In this document: piece by piece, positions 6,944-12,944 of the stretch
Numbering within the stretch: position 1 is the first letter of the stretch
How the letters are laid out: each line of letters starts with the position of its first letter
Source: Pseudolysobacter sp.
GTDB taxonomy: Bacteria > Pseudomonadota > Gammaproteobacteria > Xanthomonadales > Rhodanobacteraceae
Reading direction: 5' to 3'
NCBI GenBank assembly: GCA_025351985.1
Contig: JANXUW010000087.1
Coordinates: forward strand, 1-12,944
DNA: 12,944 nucleotides
Position numbers and translations under genes: made by a program
Notes under the pieces: model-generated
What the model was told of the DNA's origin: nothing
Databases searched by the model: none
What the model saw: the letters and a program-made list of their open reading frames with translations, nothing else

Positions 6944-8113
6944 ATGTTGTGCAATTATTACCAAGCGGGATCGTGTCGCTCGTGTTCGCAGATCGAGCAG
7001 CCGTACGCGATGCAGCTCGCCGCCAAGGAAAAGCATTGTCGCGAGGCGTTGCACGCGCATGCTGATGTCACTTGGCTACCGTCGGTCGCGAGCCGCGAAG
7101 CCGGCTTTCGCAACAAGGCCAAGATGGTCGTCAGTGGCAGCGTCGTGCAACCGTTGCTCGGCATTGTCGATGCAAGCGGGCACGGCATCGACCTGAGCGA
7201 TTGCCCGCTCTATCCCGCCGAACTGAGTGCGGCCTTCGCGCCGATTGCCGCGTGGATCACACAAACGAATATCGCTCCCTACGATCTTGCCGCGCGGCGC
7301 GGTGAGCTCAAATATATCCTGCTGACTTTGGCGCAACACTCCGGCGAACTGATGCTGCGTTTTGTGCTGCGCTCGCAGGAAGCCGAAGCGCGCATGCGCA
7401 AACATCTGCCCTCGTTGCAGTCGATGCTGCCGCAATTGCGCGTGATCTCGATCAACCTGCAGCCCGAGCACAAGGCGATTTTCGAAGGCGAGCGCGAAAT
7501 CCTGCTTAGCTCGCATACGCATTTGACGATGCAGTTGAATCGTCTGCCGCTGCATCTGCGCCCGCAAAGTTTTTTCCAGACCAACGATGCAGTTGCCGCG
7601 CAGCTGTACTCGCAGGCACGCGAATGGACCGAGGAACTCGCGCCGGCCTCGCTGTGGGATTTGTTTTGCGGCGTCGGCGGTTTTGCCTTGCATTGCGCCG
7701 ATGGCGTGCGCCACGTGACGGGTATCGAAACCAGCGCCGAAGCAATCATCAGCGCCGCGCGCAGTCGCGACGAACTCGGTCTGCAGAACGTGCAATTTCG
7801 CGCACTTGACGCGACAGATTTTGTTCGCGGCAATCAAACCGCACCCGAGCTGGTGATCGTCAATCCGCCGCGCCGCGGCATCGGCAAATCGTTATGCGAA
7901 TGGATCGACGCATCGAGCGCCAAATCGCTGATTTATTCGAGCTGCAATGCCGAATCGCTCGCTCGCGACCTCGCGCAGATGCCCGGTTTCGAACTCGCGC
8001 GCGCGCGCGTGCTCGACATGTTTCCGCACACCACGCACTATGAAATCATCACCCTGCTGACACGCGCGGAAAACCCGAATCCGCGTCAACCCACTAGCGT
8101 TATCGCAAAATAA
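6944..8113 (+). CDS. rlmC: 23S rRNA (uracil-747-C5)-methyltransferase RlmC (389 aa)
   Basis: RlmC (formerly RumB) uses S-adenosylmethionine to methylate C5 of U747 in 23S rRNA. The N-terminus MLCNYYQAGSCRSC with C87 in SDCPLYP supplies the four cysteines (3, 11, 14, 87) of the 4Fe-4S cluster seen in RlmC/RlmD enzymes. GFRNKAKMVVSGSV (54-67), RGELKYILLT and RPQSFFQTN (206-214) are near-identical to the E. coli enzyme. The SAM motif is DLFCGVGGF (239-247), followed by VNPPRRGIGK (306-315), the nucleophile C334 in YSSCNAES and the general base E367 in PHTTHYE. The ATG at 6944 places the Cys motif at the N-terminus exactly as in known RlmC, although the frame is open far upstream, to 6290, through the preceding gene. 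The SD is weak (ACGGA). A 17-residue polar C-terminal tail is slightly longer than in E. coli. Confidence 0.96.
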   Translation: MLCNYYQAGSCRSCSQIEQPYAMQLAAKEKHCREALHAHADVTWLPSVASREAGFRNKAKMVVSGSVVQPLLGIVDASGHGIDLSDCPLYPAELSAAFAPIAAWITQTNIAPYDLAARRGELKYILLTLAQHSGELMLRFVLRSQEAEARMRKHLPSLQSMLPQLRVISINLQPEHKAIFEGEREILLSSHTHLTMQLNRLPLHLRPQSFFQTNDAVAAQLYSQAREWTEELAPASLWDLFCGVGGFALHCADGVRHVTGIETSAEAIISAARSRDELGLQNVQFRALDATDFVRGNQTAPELVIVNPPRRGIGKSLCEWIDASSAKSLIYSSCNAESLARDLAQMPGFELARARVLDMFPHTTHYEIITLLTRAENPNPRQPTSVIAK

Positions 8114-8131
8114 TGTGTATCTAGGAACTAC

Positions 8132-8157
8132 GGCGCGATCGACCGATTCGACGCGCC
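8132..8157 (+). other. Stem-loop in the leader of the small Lys-rich gene
   Basis: GGCGCGATCGA, a five-base loop CCGAT and TCGACGCGCC pair as a 10-bp stem with one bulged A. It lies between the rlmC stop and the SD of the 39-residue gene. With no U-tract it does not look like an intrinsic terminator; it could be an RNA processing, stability or attenuation structure separating the two genes. Function is inference. Confidence 0.4.
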
Positions 8158-8184
8158 TCCCATCAATCCACGAGGAGAGAAAAA

Positions 8185-8304
8185 ATGGCCAAGGGCATGG
8201 AACAAAAGAAAGACACCAAGAAGAAACCGGAAAAGACCATGAAGGAAAAGCGCCTGGAAAAAAATGCGAAGAAGCAGTCGAAATCTTTCGGGCCCGCGAA
8301 GTAA
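8185..8304 (+). CDS. Small Lys-rich conserved-type protein (39 aa), function unknown
   Basis: A 39-residue protein, MAKGMEQKKDTKKKPEKT and onward, ending QSKSFGPAK. Fourteen Lys and one Arg against five acidic residues make it strongly basic; there is no hydrophobic segment, so it should be cytosolic and probably disordered or helical. Reality of the gene is supported by the best ribosome binding site in the window's left half: GAGGAG at 8172-8177, seven bases before the ATG. From memory, short MAKG...KKK...EKR..KK proteins recur in Pseudomonas and Xanthomonadales genomes as hypothetical proteins; I cannot verify this here. The basic composition would suit binding nucleic acid or ribosome, but that is a guess. 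It lies between rlmC (71 bases upstream) and the flavoprotein gene (82 bases downstream). Confidence 0.75.
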   Translation: MAKGMEQKKDTKKKPEKTMKEKRLEKNAKKQSKSFGPAK

Positions 8305-8308
8305 ATAA

Positions 8309-8331
8309 ATCGGCGTTGTCCACATGCCGAT
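8309..8331 (+). terminator. Weak hairpin downstream of the 39-aa gene
   Basis: ATCGGC and GCCGAT flank an 11-base loop starting five bases after the stop codon, followed by GTTATTGCTT, which is only modestly T-rich. It could be a weak terminator or 3'-end stabiliser for the small gene's mRNA. Confidence 0.3.
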
Positions 8332-8386
8332 GTTATTGCTTACGCCACACGCGCGTTTGTAATTTTCGAGTGCCAAGTAAAGCAGC

Positions 8387-9634
8387 ATGAAAAACCGAGC
8401 TGCTGAAAATCTCGCCGTGATCGGCGGCGGGCCGGCGGGCTTGATGGCTGCCGAAACGGCTTGTGCGGCGGGCCTGCAGGTCGATGTGTTCGATGCGATG
8501 GGTTCGGTCGGGCGCAAGTTTCTGCTGGCCGGCAAAGGCGGTTTGAATCTCACTCACGCCGAACCGTTCGCGCAGTTCGTGATGCGCTATGGCGCACGTC
8601 ATGCCGAGGTCGAACACTGGCTGCAATCTTTCGATGCGGCCGCGTTACGCGAATGGGCGCACGGCTTCGGTGTGGAGACTTTTGTCGGCAGTTCGGGCCG
8701 TGTATTTCCGAGCGATCTCAAGGCCGCTCCATTACTGCGTGGCTGGGTGCGGCGATTGCGCGAAAGCGGCGTGCGATTTCATGTACACCATCGCTGCATC
8801 GGCTGGCACGATAGCGGCGCGCTGCGATTTTCTACCGCCGATGGCGAACATCTGGTTTCAGCGGATGCGGTAATTCTGGCGATGGGCGGCGGCAGTTGGC
8901 CGGAGCTTGGCTCAGATGGCGCGTGGCAAAACTGGCTGCAGGAAATGCCGGTCGACATCGCACCGCTGCGGCCGTCCAACTGCGGTTTCGAGTTGGACTG
9001 GAGCGCGCATTTTGCGTCACGTCACGCCGGCCATCCGCTCAAGACGGTGCGGGTTTCTTTTGTCGATCATCAGAGCAAGCTGCATTCGCAACTCGGCGAA
9101 TTTGTCATCACCGCCCAAGGTATCGAAGGCAGCTTGATCTACGCACTTTCGGCCCCGCTGCGCGATACGATCACGGTGCACGGCAACGTCGAAATTCGTA
9201 TCGATCTCGCGCCGGACCGCGATCTCGAACGATTAAATCACGACCTCGCCCAGCCACGTGGCAATCGTTCGCTGGCGACGCATCTGCGGCGCAAAGTCGG
9301 CATCGAAGGCGTGAAAGCGGGTTTGCTTTACGAAGTCGTGCCGAAGGGTGATTTCGCTGACCCGCACAAACTCGCTGCATGGATCAAATCGTTGCCGCTG
9401 ATACTGCAACGTACTCGCCCGATCACCGAAGCCATCAGCAGTGCTGGCGGCGTGAAATTCGATGCGCTCGATAAAAACCTGATGCTGCGCGCGCGCCCCG
9501 GCATTTTCTGCGCTGGGGAAATGATCGATTGGGAAGCACCGACCGGCGGTTATCTGCTCACTGCATGTTTCGCCAGCGGACGTTTGGCCGGCCGTGGCGC
9601 AGTGGATTGGCTGAGTCGGCAAACCGACGTCTGA
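8387..9634 (+). CDS. TIGR03862-family FAD-dependent flavoprotein (HI0933/YhiN-like NAD(P)/FAD oxidoreductase), 415 aa
   Basis: A 415-residue flavoprotein. The N-terminal Rossmann motif is VIGGGPAGLMAAE (11-23), with D34/D36 at the end of the second strand, followed by the family signature GRKFLLAGKGGLNLTH (42-57). An ILAMGGGSWPELGSDG segment lies in the middle, and the C-terminal FAD contact GIFCAGEMIDWEAPTGGY (372-389) continues into LLTACFASGRLAG. This combination is that of the HI0933-like group, in particular the branch catalogued as TIGR03862. No reaction is established for it, so only a flavin-dependent redox role in the cytoplasm can be stated. The ATG at 8387 is taken because the Rossmann strand begins eight residues later; the ribosome binding site is poor. 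The gene converges on the VOC gene with a 36-base gap containing no convincing terminator. Confidence 0.92.
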   Translation: MKNRAAENLAVIGGGPAGLMAAETACAAGLQVDVFDAMGSVGRKFLLAGKGGLNLTHAEPFAQFVMRYGARHAEVEHWLQSFDAAALREWAHGFGVETFVGSSGRVFPSDLKAAPLLRGWVRRLRESGVRFHVHHRCIGWHDSGALRFSTADGEHLVSADAVILAMGGGSWPELGSDGAWQNWLQEMPVDIAPLRPSNCGFELDWSAHFASRHAGHPLKTVRVSFVDHQSKLHSQLGEFVITAQGIEGSLIYALSAPLRDTITVHGNVEIRIDLAPDRDLERLNHDLAQPRGNRSLATHLRRKVGIEGVKAGLLYEVVPKGDFADPHKLAAWIKSLPLILQRTRPITEAISSAGGVKFDALDKNLMLRARPGIFCAGEMIDWEAPTGGYLLTACFASGRLAGRGAVDWLSRQTDV

Positions 9635-9670
9635 AAGCTGCGGCAGCAACGACCGGCGCACGTTTTTCCG

Positions 9671-10132
9671 TTACTCGAACGCTGCAGCAAAACGGCGCTG
9701 CATTTCTTCTGGCGTGAGTTGCTCGATCTGCGTGCCAAGCGACCAGGTATGACCGTAAGGATCGACCAGCATGCCCATGCGATTGCCATGGAACTCGTCC
9801 TTGACCGCACGCAATATCGTGGCTCCCGCAGCGATCGCGCGCGCGAAAGATACGTCGACATCGGCGACGCTCAGATGTAGTTTCACCGGCGAGCCGCCGA
9901 TGCTGGGGGGACTCAACGCACCGAAATCCGGATACTCATCGGCCAGCATCAACATCGAGTTGCCGATACGCAATTCAGCATGTCCCACTTTGCCGCCCGG
10001 CTCGATCAGGCGATAAATTTCTTCCGCGCCGAAAGCATCGCGATAAAACGCGATCGCATTCGCGGCATCCCGCACAACGATGTACGGCGTGAGCGTATGG
10101 AATCCATCGGGAATCGATTTGACGTTTGTCAT
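9671..10132 (-). CDS. PhnB-like VOC-family (glyoxalase/bleomycin-resistance fold) protein, 153 aa
   Basis: A single-chain VOC protein made of two beta-alpha-beta-beta-beta modules. Seen are TPYIVVRDAANAIAFYRDAFGA (about 15-36), VGHAELRIGNSMLMLADEYPDFG (49-71), SPPSIGGSPVKLHLSVADVD (75-93) and the closing MLVDPYGHTWSLGTQIEQLTPEEMQRR (121-147). This is the PhnB/DUF1428-like pattern of VOC proteins whose substrates are mostly unknown. H51 and the conserved E38/H86/H128 region could hold a metal, but the full ligand set of glyoxalase I is not evident. The ATG at 10132 is supported by GGAG (complement of 10139-10142) six bases upstream; an open frame continues to 10201 without motif. It is divergent from tetR with a 100-base gap holding a perfect palindrome, suggesting TetR control. 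Confidence 0.9.
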   Translation of the reverse strand: MTNVKSIPDGFHTLTPYIVVRDAANAIAFYRDAFGAEEIYRLIEPGGKVGHAELRIGNSMLMLADEYPDFGALSPPSIGGSPVKLHLSVADVDVSFARAIAAGATILRAVKDEFHGNRMGMLVDPYGHTWSLGTQIEQLTPEEMQRRFAAAFE

Positions 10133-10188
10133 GGCACTCTCCAAAGTTCGTCGCTTGATGATCGCACCGCTTTTGAGCCGCGCGGGAT

Positions 10189-10217
10189 TTGACCGAACCA
10201 AAAAATATCGTTACGAT
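10189..10217 (+). promoter_or_regulatory. Predicted sigma-70 promoter of the tetR gene
   Basis: TTGACC at 10189-10194 (five of six matches) and TACGAT at 10212-10217 (four of six) are separated by exactly 17 bases. Transcription would begin near 10224, about nine bases before the tetR ATG, so the mRNA would be almost leaderless; indeed no Shine-Dalgarno is visible. The -10 lies inside the palindrome at 10209-10225. Confidence 0.55.
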
Positions 10218-10225
10218 ACGTAACG
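10209..10225. promoter_or_regulatory. Palindromic candidate TetR operator
   Basis: CGTTACG, spacer ATA and CGTAACG form a perfect 7+3+7 palindrome covering the predicted tetR -10 box and the expected transcription start. A short AT-rich flank (AATAT / AATATT) continues the near-symmetry with a one-base offset. The position between the divergent VOC and tetR genes is the classical arrangement for TetR autorepression and control of the divergent target. Confidence 0.6.
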
Positions 10226-10232
10226 TAATATT

Positions 10233-10889
10233 ATGAAAAAATCATCTCTTGTCAAGCAGCAGTCACCGACAACGCCGAGCGCAGCGAATGCACGCGGCCG
10301 TCCGCGCAGTGCCGCGGCGCGTAACGCGATCCTGACGGCGGCACGTTCGATGCTGGAAGAAGGCGGTATCGCTGCGGTCACGATGGAAGGCATCGCGTTG
10401 CGCACAGGAGTCGGCAAGCCGACGATTTATCGGACCTGGCCGAACGCGTTGGCGGTAGCGATGGCGGCGATGCTGGAAGTTCCAGCCAAGGTTTCCAACC
10501 GCCGAAAAACACCCAGCGGCGTGGCGGATTTACGCCGGCAACTGGCCGACATCATCGCGGTATTTGCGACTCGCATGGGACGCAATATCGCCACGGTTCT
10601 CGCCGCGAGCGAAGCGGATACCGAGCTATCGAAGGTCTTCCGCAACCACTTCATTCTGGCGCGACGCGATGAAGGACGCCGCTTTGTCGAACGCGCGATC
10701 GCCCAGCATGAGATCCGCGCCGATATCGATATTGAGGTCGTGCTCGATCTGATTTATGCGCCGGTGTTCTATCGCCTGCTGGTCGGGCATGCTGCGCTGG
10801 ATACGCGCTTCACCGATGGCGTGCTGGCGCATGTGCTGGCGGGCATCAGCACCCACCAAAAGTCAAACCGGCGTAGTGCAGCGAGTTGA
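10233..10889 (+). CDS. TetR/AcrR-family transcriptional regulator (218 aa)
   Basis: The N-terminal segment (about 22-85) is a TetR HTH: GRPRSAAARNAILTAARSML, then GGIAAVTMEGIALRTGVGKP and TIYRTWPNALAVAMA, with the recognition helix at GVGKPTIYRTWP (59-70). The C-terminal part contains RADIDIEVVLDLIYAPVFYRLL, a pattern common in TetR proteins with the TetR_C_16/C_11-type ligand domain. It should be a dimeric cytoplasmic repressor released by a small ligand, which cannot be named. There is a basic 20-residue tail ahead of the HTH (MKKSSLVKQQ). The ATG at 10233 lacks a Shine-Dalgarno, consistent with the near-leaderless promoter described. It is divergent from the VOC gene, the probable target, and convergent with the collagen-like gene. 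Confidence 0.93.
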   Translation: MKKSSLVKQQSPTTPSAANARGRPRSAAARNAILTAARSMLEEGGIAAVTMEGIALRTGVGKPTIYRTWPNALAVAMAAMLEVPAKVSNRRKTPSGVADLRRQLADIIAVFATRMGRNIATVLAASEADTELSKVFRNHFILARRDEGRRFVERAIAQHEIRADIDIEVVLDLIYAPVFYRLLVGHAALDTRFTDGVLAHVLAGISTHQKSNRRSAAS

Positions 10890-10930
10890 ACTGACGAGAT
10901 ACTAAAACGTTTTTCTGGATTGGATTCTCA

Positions 10931-10966
10931 GTGACACCTGCGCATAGTTGGCCGCACAGGTGTCAC
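10931..10966. terminator. Inverted repeat between convergent tetR and collagen-like genes
   Basis: GTGACACCTG and CAGGTGTCAC are perfect 10-base arms around a 16-base centre that can add two more pairs after a mismatch. It lies in the 128-base gap between two convergent stops, 41 bases after tetR and 51 bases after the collagen-like gene, so it can act as a bidirectional terminator or mRNA 3' stabiliser. There is no T-tract on either side, so Rho-independent termination would be atypical; a protein-binding site is an alternative. Confidence 0.55.
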
Positions 10967-11017
10967 ATCAAAATTGCCGGAATCAATCAATATCAAAACG
11001 TCATGTGCTTCGACCAA

Positions 11018-12508
11018 TCACGGAAATTGCAGCGGCACAGCAACCGATGTGGTGCCCGCCGCTGGCAAACCAATCGTCGCCATCGTCACGGGCGTCATGA
11101 GGAATCCCGCATTGGTCGGCACCGTGTTGGCGCATACGCCGGCGTTGTTTTCCTGCGACTGATAAGTCGGGCTCGGAGCCACTGATGTTGCCTGTCCGTT
11201 CGCATTGGCGTTGGCGAGCGCGTAGACCTGCAAATTCTTTTGCGAATACAAGACGTTTTTCGCGTAGCTGGTGGCGCCTGCGGTAGCACTGCCGCTGTTG
11301 AGATAAGCGTTACCGGTGCAGTTCAGCCCGGTGTAGTACAACGGACTGGTCGTTGTAATTGCGCCCGCCATGGTAATACCGACCAGATGTTTCGTCGAAG
11401 TGTAGACCCACATCGTATTGGTCGAACCGGCACTACCCGGCGTTCCCATCGTCAGGATTGTGCCCAACGCTACACCGTTTGCATCACGCAACAGCGCACC
11501 CGCGGCGGCTGTGCCGGTTGCACCTGTAGCACCCGCCGTACCCACTCCGGTGGCACCCGTAGCACCGGTGCTCCCTTTAACTCCGGTCGCACCTGCGGCG
11601 CCCAGGTTTCCGGTCGCTCCGGTGATTCCTGTAGATCCAATGATGCCCGTCGCGCCAGTGACGCCAGCCCCCGTGGCACCGATTGCTCCGGTCGGACCGG
11701 TGATTCCGATCGCACCAGTGAATCCCGCCGATCCTGTTGCCCCCGTGACGCCGGCGCCGGTGGCGCCTGTCGCTCCGGCCGGCCCGGTGTTGCCGATATT
11801 GCCTGTCGCACCCGTGAAGCCGCTGACGCCGGTCGCGCCGGTAACACCCGCTCCAGTAGCGCCGGTTGCGCCAGTCAGTCCGATGCTGCCGGTATTGCCG
11901 GTCGCGCCCGTCACGCCGGTCGAACCGATTGCCCCGCTGAATCCCGTTGCACCGGTGACGCTGGCGCCCGTTACACCTATTGCACCGGTGGGTCCTGTTA
12001 CGCCGGTATTGCCGACCACACCGGTCGCCCCCGTCGCACCGGCTCCAGTCGCGCCAGTCGCACCGATGGATCCGGTTGCGCCGGTGCTGCCGGTCGCGCC
12101 GCTGATGCCAGTAGCGCCGCTAACGCCGGTGATACCTTGAATGCCTTGCAAGCCCGTAACGCCAATTGCGCCGACTGAACCGGTTGGGCCGGTATTACCC
12201 ATCGGCCCGGTGGCGCCGATCGGGCCGGCGATTTGCAGCGGACACGTGCCAAGTTGTCCGGTGCCGGTATTGAAACAAACCGGGGAGTTTTCCTGCGCCG
12301 CGCTCGGCAGGCCGCTAATGCTGACAGCGCCGCTCGGATCAACGACAAATCGCGCGATCGCGCCGGTGCTGTCCTTGATCACGACATTGCCGGCAGGCGG
12401 CGGTGTGATCTCGATATCGGCAGCAAACAGGTTGCCGCCGTGCAGCGCAAATGCGGTGCCGAGCGCCAGCGCCAATGGATGTCGCTGCATACGATAAGTG
12501 CCTTTCAT
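11018..12508 (-). CDS. Exported collagen-like Gly-X-Thr repeat protein (496 aa)
   Basis: Residues 1-29 are a signal peptide ([17 protein letters not shown]..., cleavage near LFA/AD). Residues 30-94 form a small head with [21 protein letters not shown] and a Cys pair in [13 protein letters not shown] (C78, C89). Residues 95-334 are about 76 Gly-X-Y triplets. By my count about 50 have Thr at Y, K311 is the only charged residue, and Pro occurs only six times. The triplet register is broken by two-residue steps at 155, 181, 219, 251, 280 and 321. The C-terminal domain (about 335-496) contains [20 protein letters not shown] and a later Cys (C397, C459) and may be a trimerisation or binding head. 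It should form a surface or extracellular triple-helical fibre. The start is secure: GGGGGAG (complement of 12516-12522) lies seven bases upstream. The partner or target is unknown. Confidence 0.92.
   Translation of the reverse strand: MKGTYRMQRHPLALALGTAFALHGGNLFAADIEITPPPAGNVVIKDSTGAIARFVVDPSGAVSISGLPSAAQENSPVCFNTGTGQLGTCPLQIAGPIGATGPMGNTGPTGSVGAIGVTGLQGIQGITGVSGATGISGATGSTGATGSIGATGATGAGATGATGVVGNTGVTGPTGAIGVTGASVTGATGFSGAIGSTGVTGATGNTGSIGLTGATGATGAGVTGATGVSGFTGATGNIGNTGPAGATGATGAGVTGATGSAGFTGAIGITGPTGAIGATGAGVTGATGIIGSTGITGATGNLGAAGATGVKGSTGATGATGVGTAGATGATGTAAAGALLRDANGVALGTILTMGTPGSAGSTNTMWVYTSTKHLVGITMAGAITTTSPLYYTGLNCTGNAYLNSGSATAGATSYAKNVLYSQKNLQVYALANANANGQATSVAPSPTYQSQENNAGVCANTVPTNAGFLMTPVTMATIGLPAAGTTSVAVPLQFP
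11505..12225 (-). repeat. Degenerate Gly-X-Y coding tandem repeat (9-bp unit)
   Basis: This stretch is built from 9-base units encoding Gly-X-Y, with Thr favoured at Y. At higher order the core [15 protein letters not shown] recurs. Three 20-base copies of the junction, at 11655-11674, 11742-11761 and 11838-11857, encode the same peptide with different synonymous bases, so the array is old or held by selection on protein, not a fresh slippage product. Confidence 0.85.
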
Positions 12509-12884
12509 TTCGTTACTCCCCCTGAAAAAACGAATACCGGTTTTGATGTCGAATCGACGAAAGCGTGCTGGGCGATCGTGCGCAAAGTTCGGTCAATGCT
12601 TTGAATAACTTCCCAACGATGCCCGGCGCCAGTTGCTTTTATCGACCAGTAACCATCGGCAGATGCAAGGTAGTCAGCAACAACGGAAACGCCACGGCCT
12701 TACCCCCGACGCGGCAAACCGCAGGCGTAGATCATATTGTTTGATTGGTTTCCCCTGGCCGCCGGATGAAAATAAGTTAAGACCGGCGCCGCGATCATAT
12801 CCGGCAAAACTGATGTTCGCCAGCTTCAAGAAAAACAGGAACCGATTGCGCAACGCAGCGGCGCTTGAATTTGGGGAAAATGCA
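12509..12884. other. Intergenic region between divergent genes, no recognised gene
   Basis: About 375 bases upstream of the collagen-like gene hold no ORF with a start, ribosome binding site and recognisable protein. The collagen-like gene's Shine-Dalgarno is at 12516-12522. Part of the region is lower in GC, for example around 12730-12785. No convincing paired -35/-10 hexamers were found on either strand, though promoters for two divergent genes are expected here. Confidence 0.6.
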
Positions 12885-12944
12885 ATGTTGCGCCCTACGC
12901 AGAAATCGATTCCCCGGATTTCGCGAGCGTGCTTGCGTCAGAAC
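12885..12944 (+). CDS. Possible N-terminus of a CDS cut by the right edge (20 residues)
   Basis: An ATG at 12885 is preceded, seven bases upstream, by GGGGA (12873-12877), a good ribosome binding site after a long non-coding gap. Twenty codons stay open to the edge, giving MLRPTQKSIPRISRACLRQN. Five of the first 18 residues are Arg or Lys, as in the basic front of a long signal peptide, which would fit an exported protein, but the hydrophobic core would lie outside the window. No family can be assigned. An overlapping ATG at 12880 in another frame is also open. Confidence 0.35.
   Translation, partial: MLRPTQKSIPRISRACLRQN

Noticed and set aside
7996..8009. (CG)7 run inside rlmC as a phase-variable or Z-DNA tract
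   Set aside because: It encodes Leu-Ala-Arg-Ala-Arg in a normal part of the protein and is expected by chance in high-GC codon usage. Rhodanobacter-like GC would give many such runs.
9635..9670. Terminator between the flavoprotein and VOC genes
   Set aside because: GCTGCGGCAGC has only four pairs with a three-base loop, and the T-run at 9662-9667 is too distant to make an intrinsic terminator.
11418..12140. A plus-strand frame encoding a Pro-Val-Ala-Pro repeat protein
   Set aside because: It is the reverse complement of the Gly-X-Thr codons. There is no ribosome binding site or signal peptide, while the minus frame has both and recognisable terminal domains.
11505..12225. CRISPR-like array or minisatellite
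   Set aside because: The periodicity is 9 bases in coding frame with degenerate units, with no conserved 25-40 base repeats and no unique spacers.

Overview
The window looks like chromosomal DNA of a GC-rich gammaproteobacterium, most likely from the Xanthomonadales/Lysobacterales (a Rhodanobacteraceae-like genome is my best guess; this is inference). The support is an RlmC-type 23S rRNA methyltransferase, an OmpLA phospholipase with an N-terminal Cys-containing extension, an AI-2E/PerM-family membrane protein, a TIGR03862-type flavoprotein and generally high GC. There is no sign of a prophage, insertion sequence, CRISPR array, tRNA or rRNA.

Layout. The left edge cuts a SlyD-like FKBP prolyl isomerase (minus). 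A LysR regulator (minus) lies upstream of it, divergent from a very large exported M14 zinc carboxypeptidase-like protein (plus); an 18-bp perfect palindrome lies between the two divergent genes. A dispersed-type palindrome separates the M14 gene from the convergent outer-membrane phospholipase A gene pldA (minus). Divergent from pldA comes a same-strand series (plus): an AI-2E family transporter, rlmC, a 39-residue Lys-rich protein, and a FAD-dependent oxidoreductase. Convergent to that is a PhnB-like VOC protein (minus), divergently paired with a TetR regulator (plus). A perfect palindrome overlaps the predicted -10 box of the tetR promoter. The last complete gene (minus) encodes an exported collagen-like protein with about 76 Gly-X-Y triplets, rich in Thr at Y. 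The final ~380 bases hold no clear gene except a possible start of a divergent CDS cut by the right edge.

How the genes may work together. Three genes act on or in the envelope: the M14 protein, PldA and the collagen-like protein. SlyD and RlmC serve protein folding and ribosome modification. Two regulator/target pairs are suggested by divergent layout and palindromes: LysR with the M14 gene, and TetR with the VOC gene. I see no multi-gene defence or biosynthetic system. The most unusual object is the collagen-like protein, whose triplet tract has recurrent two-residue interruptions in a fixed sequence context.
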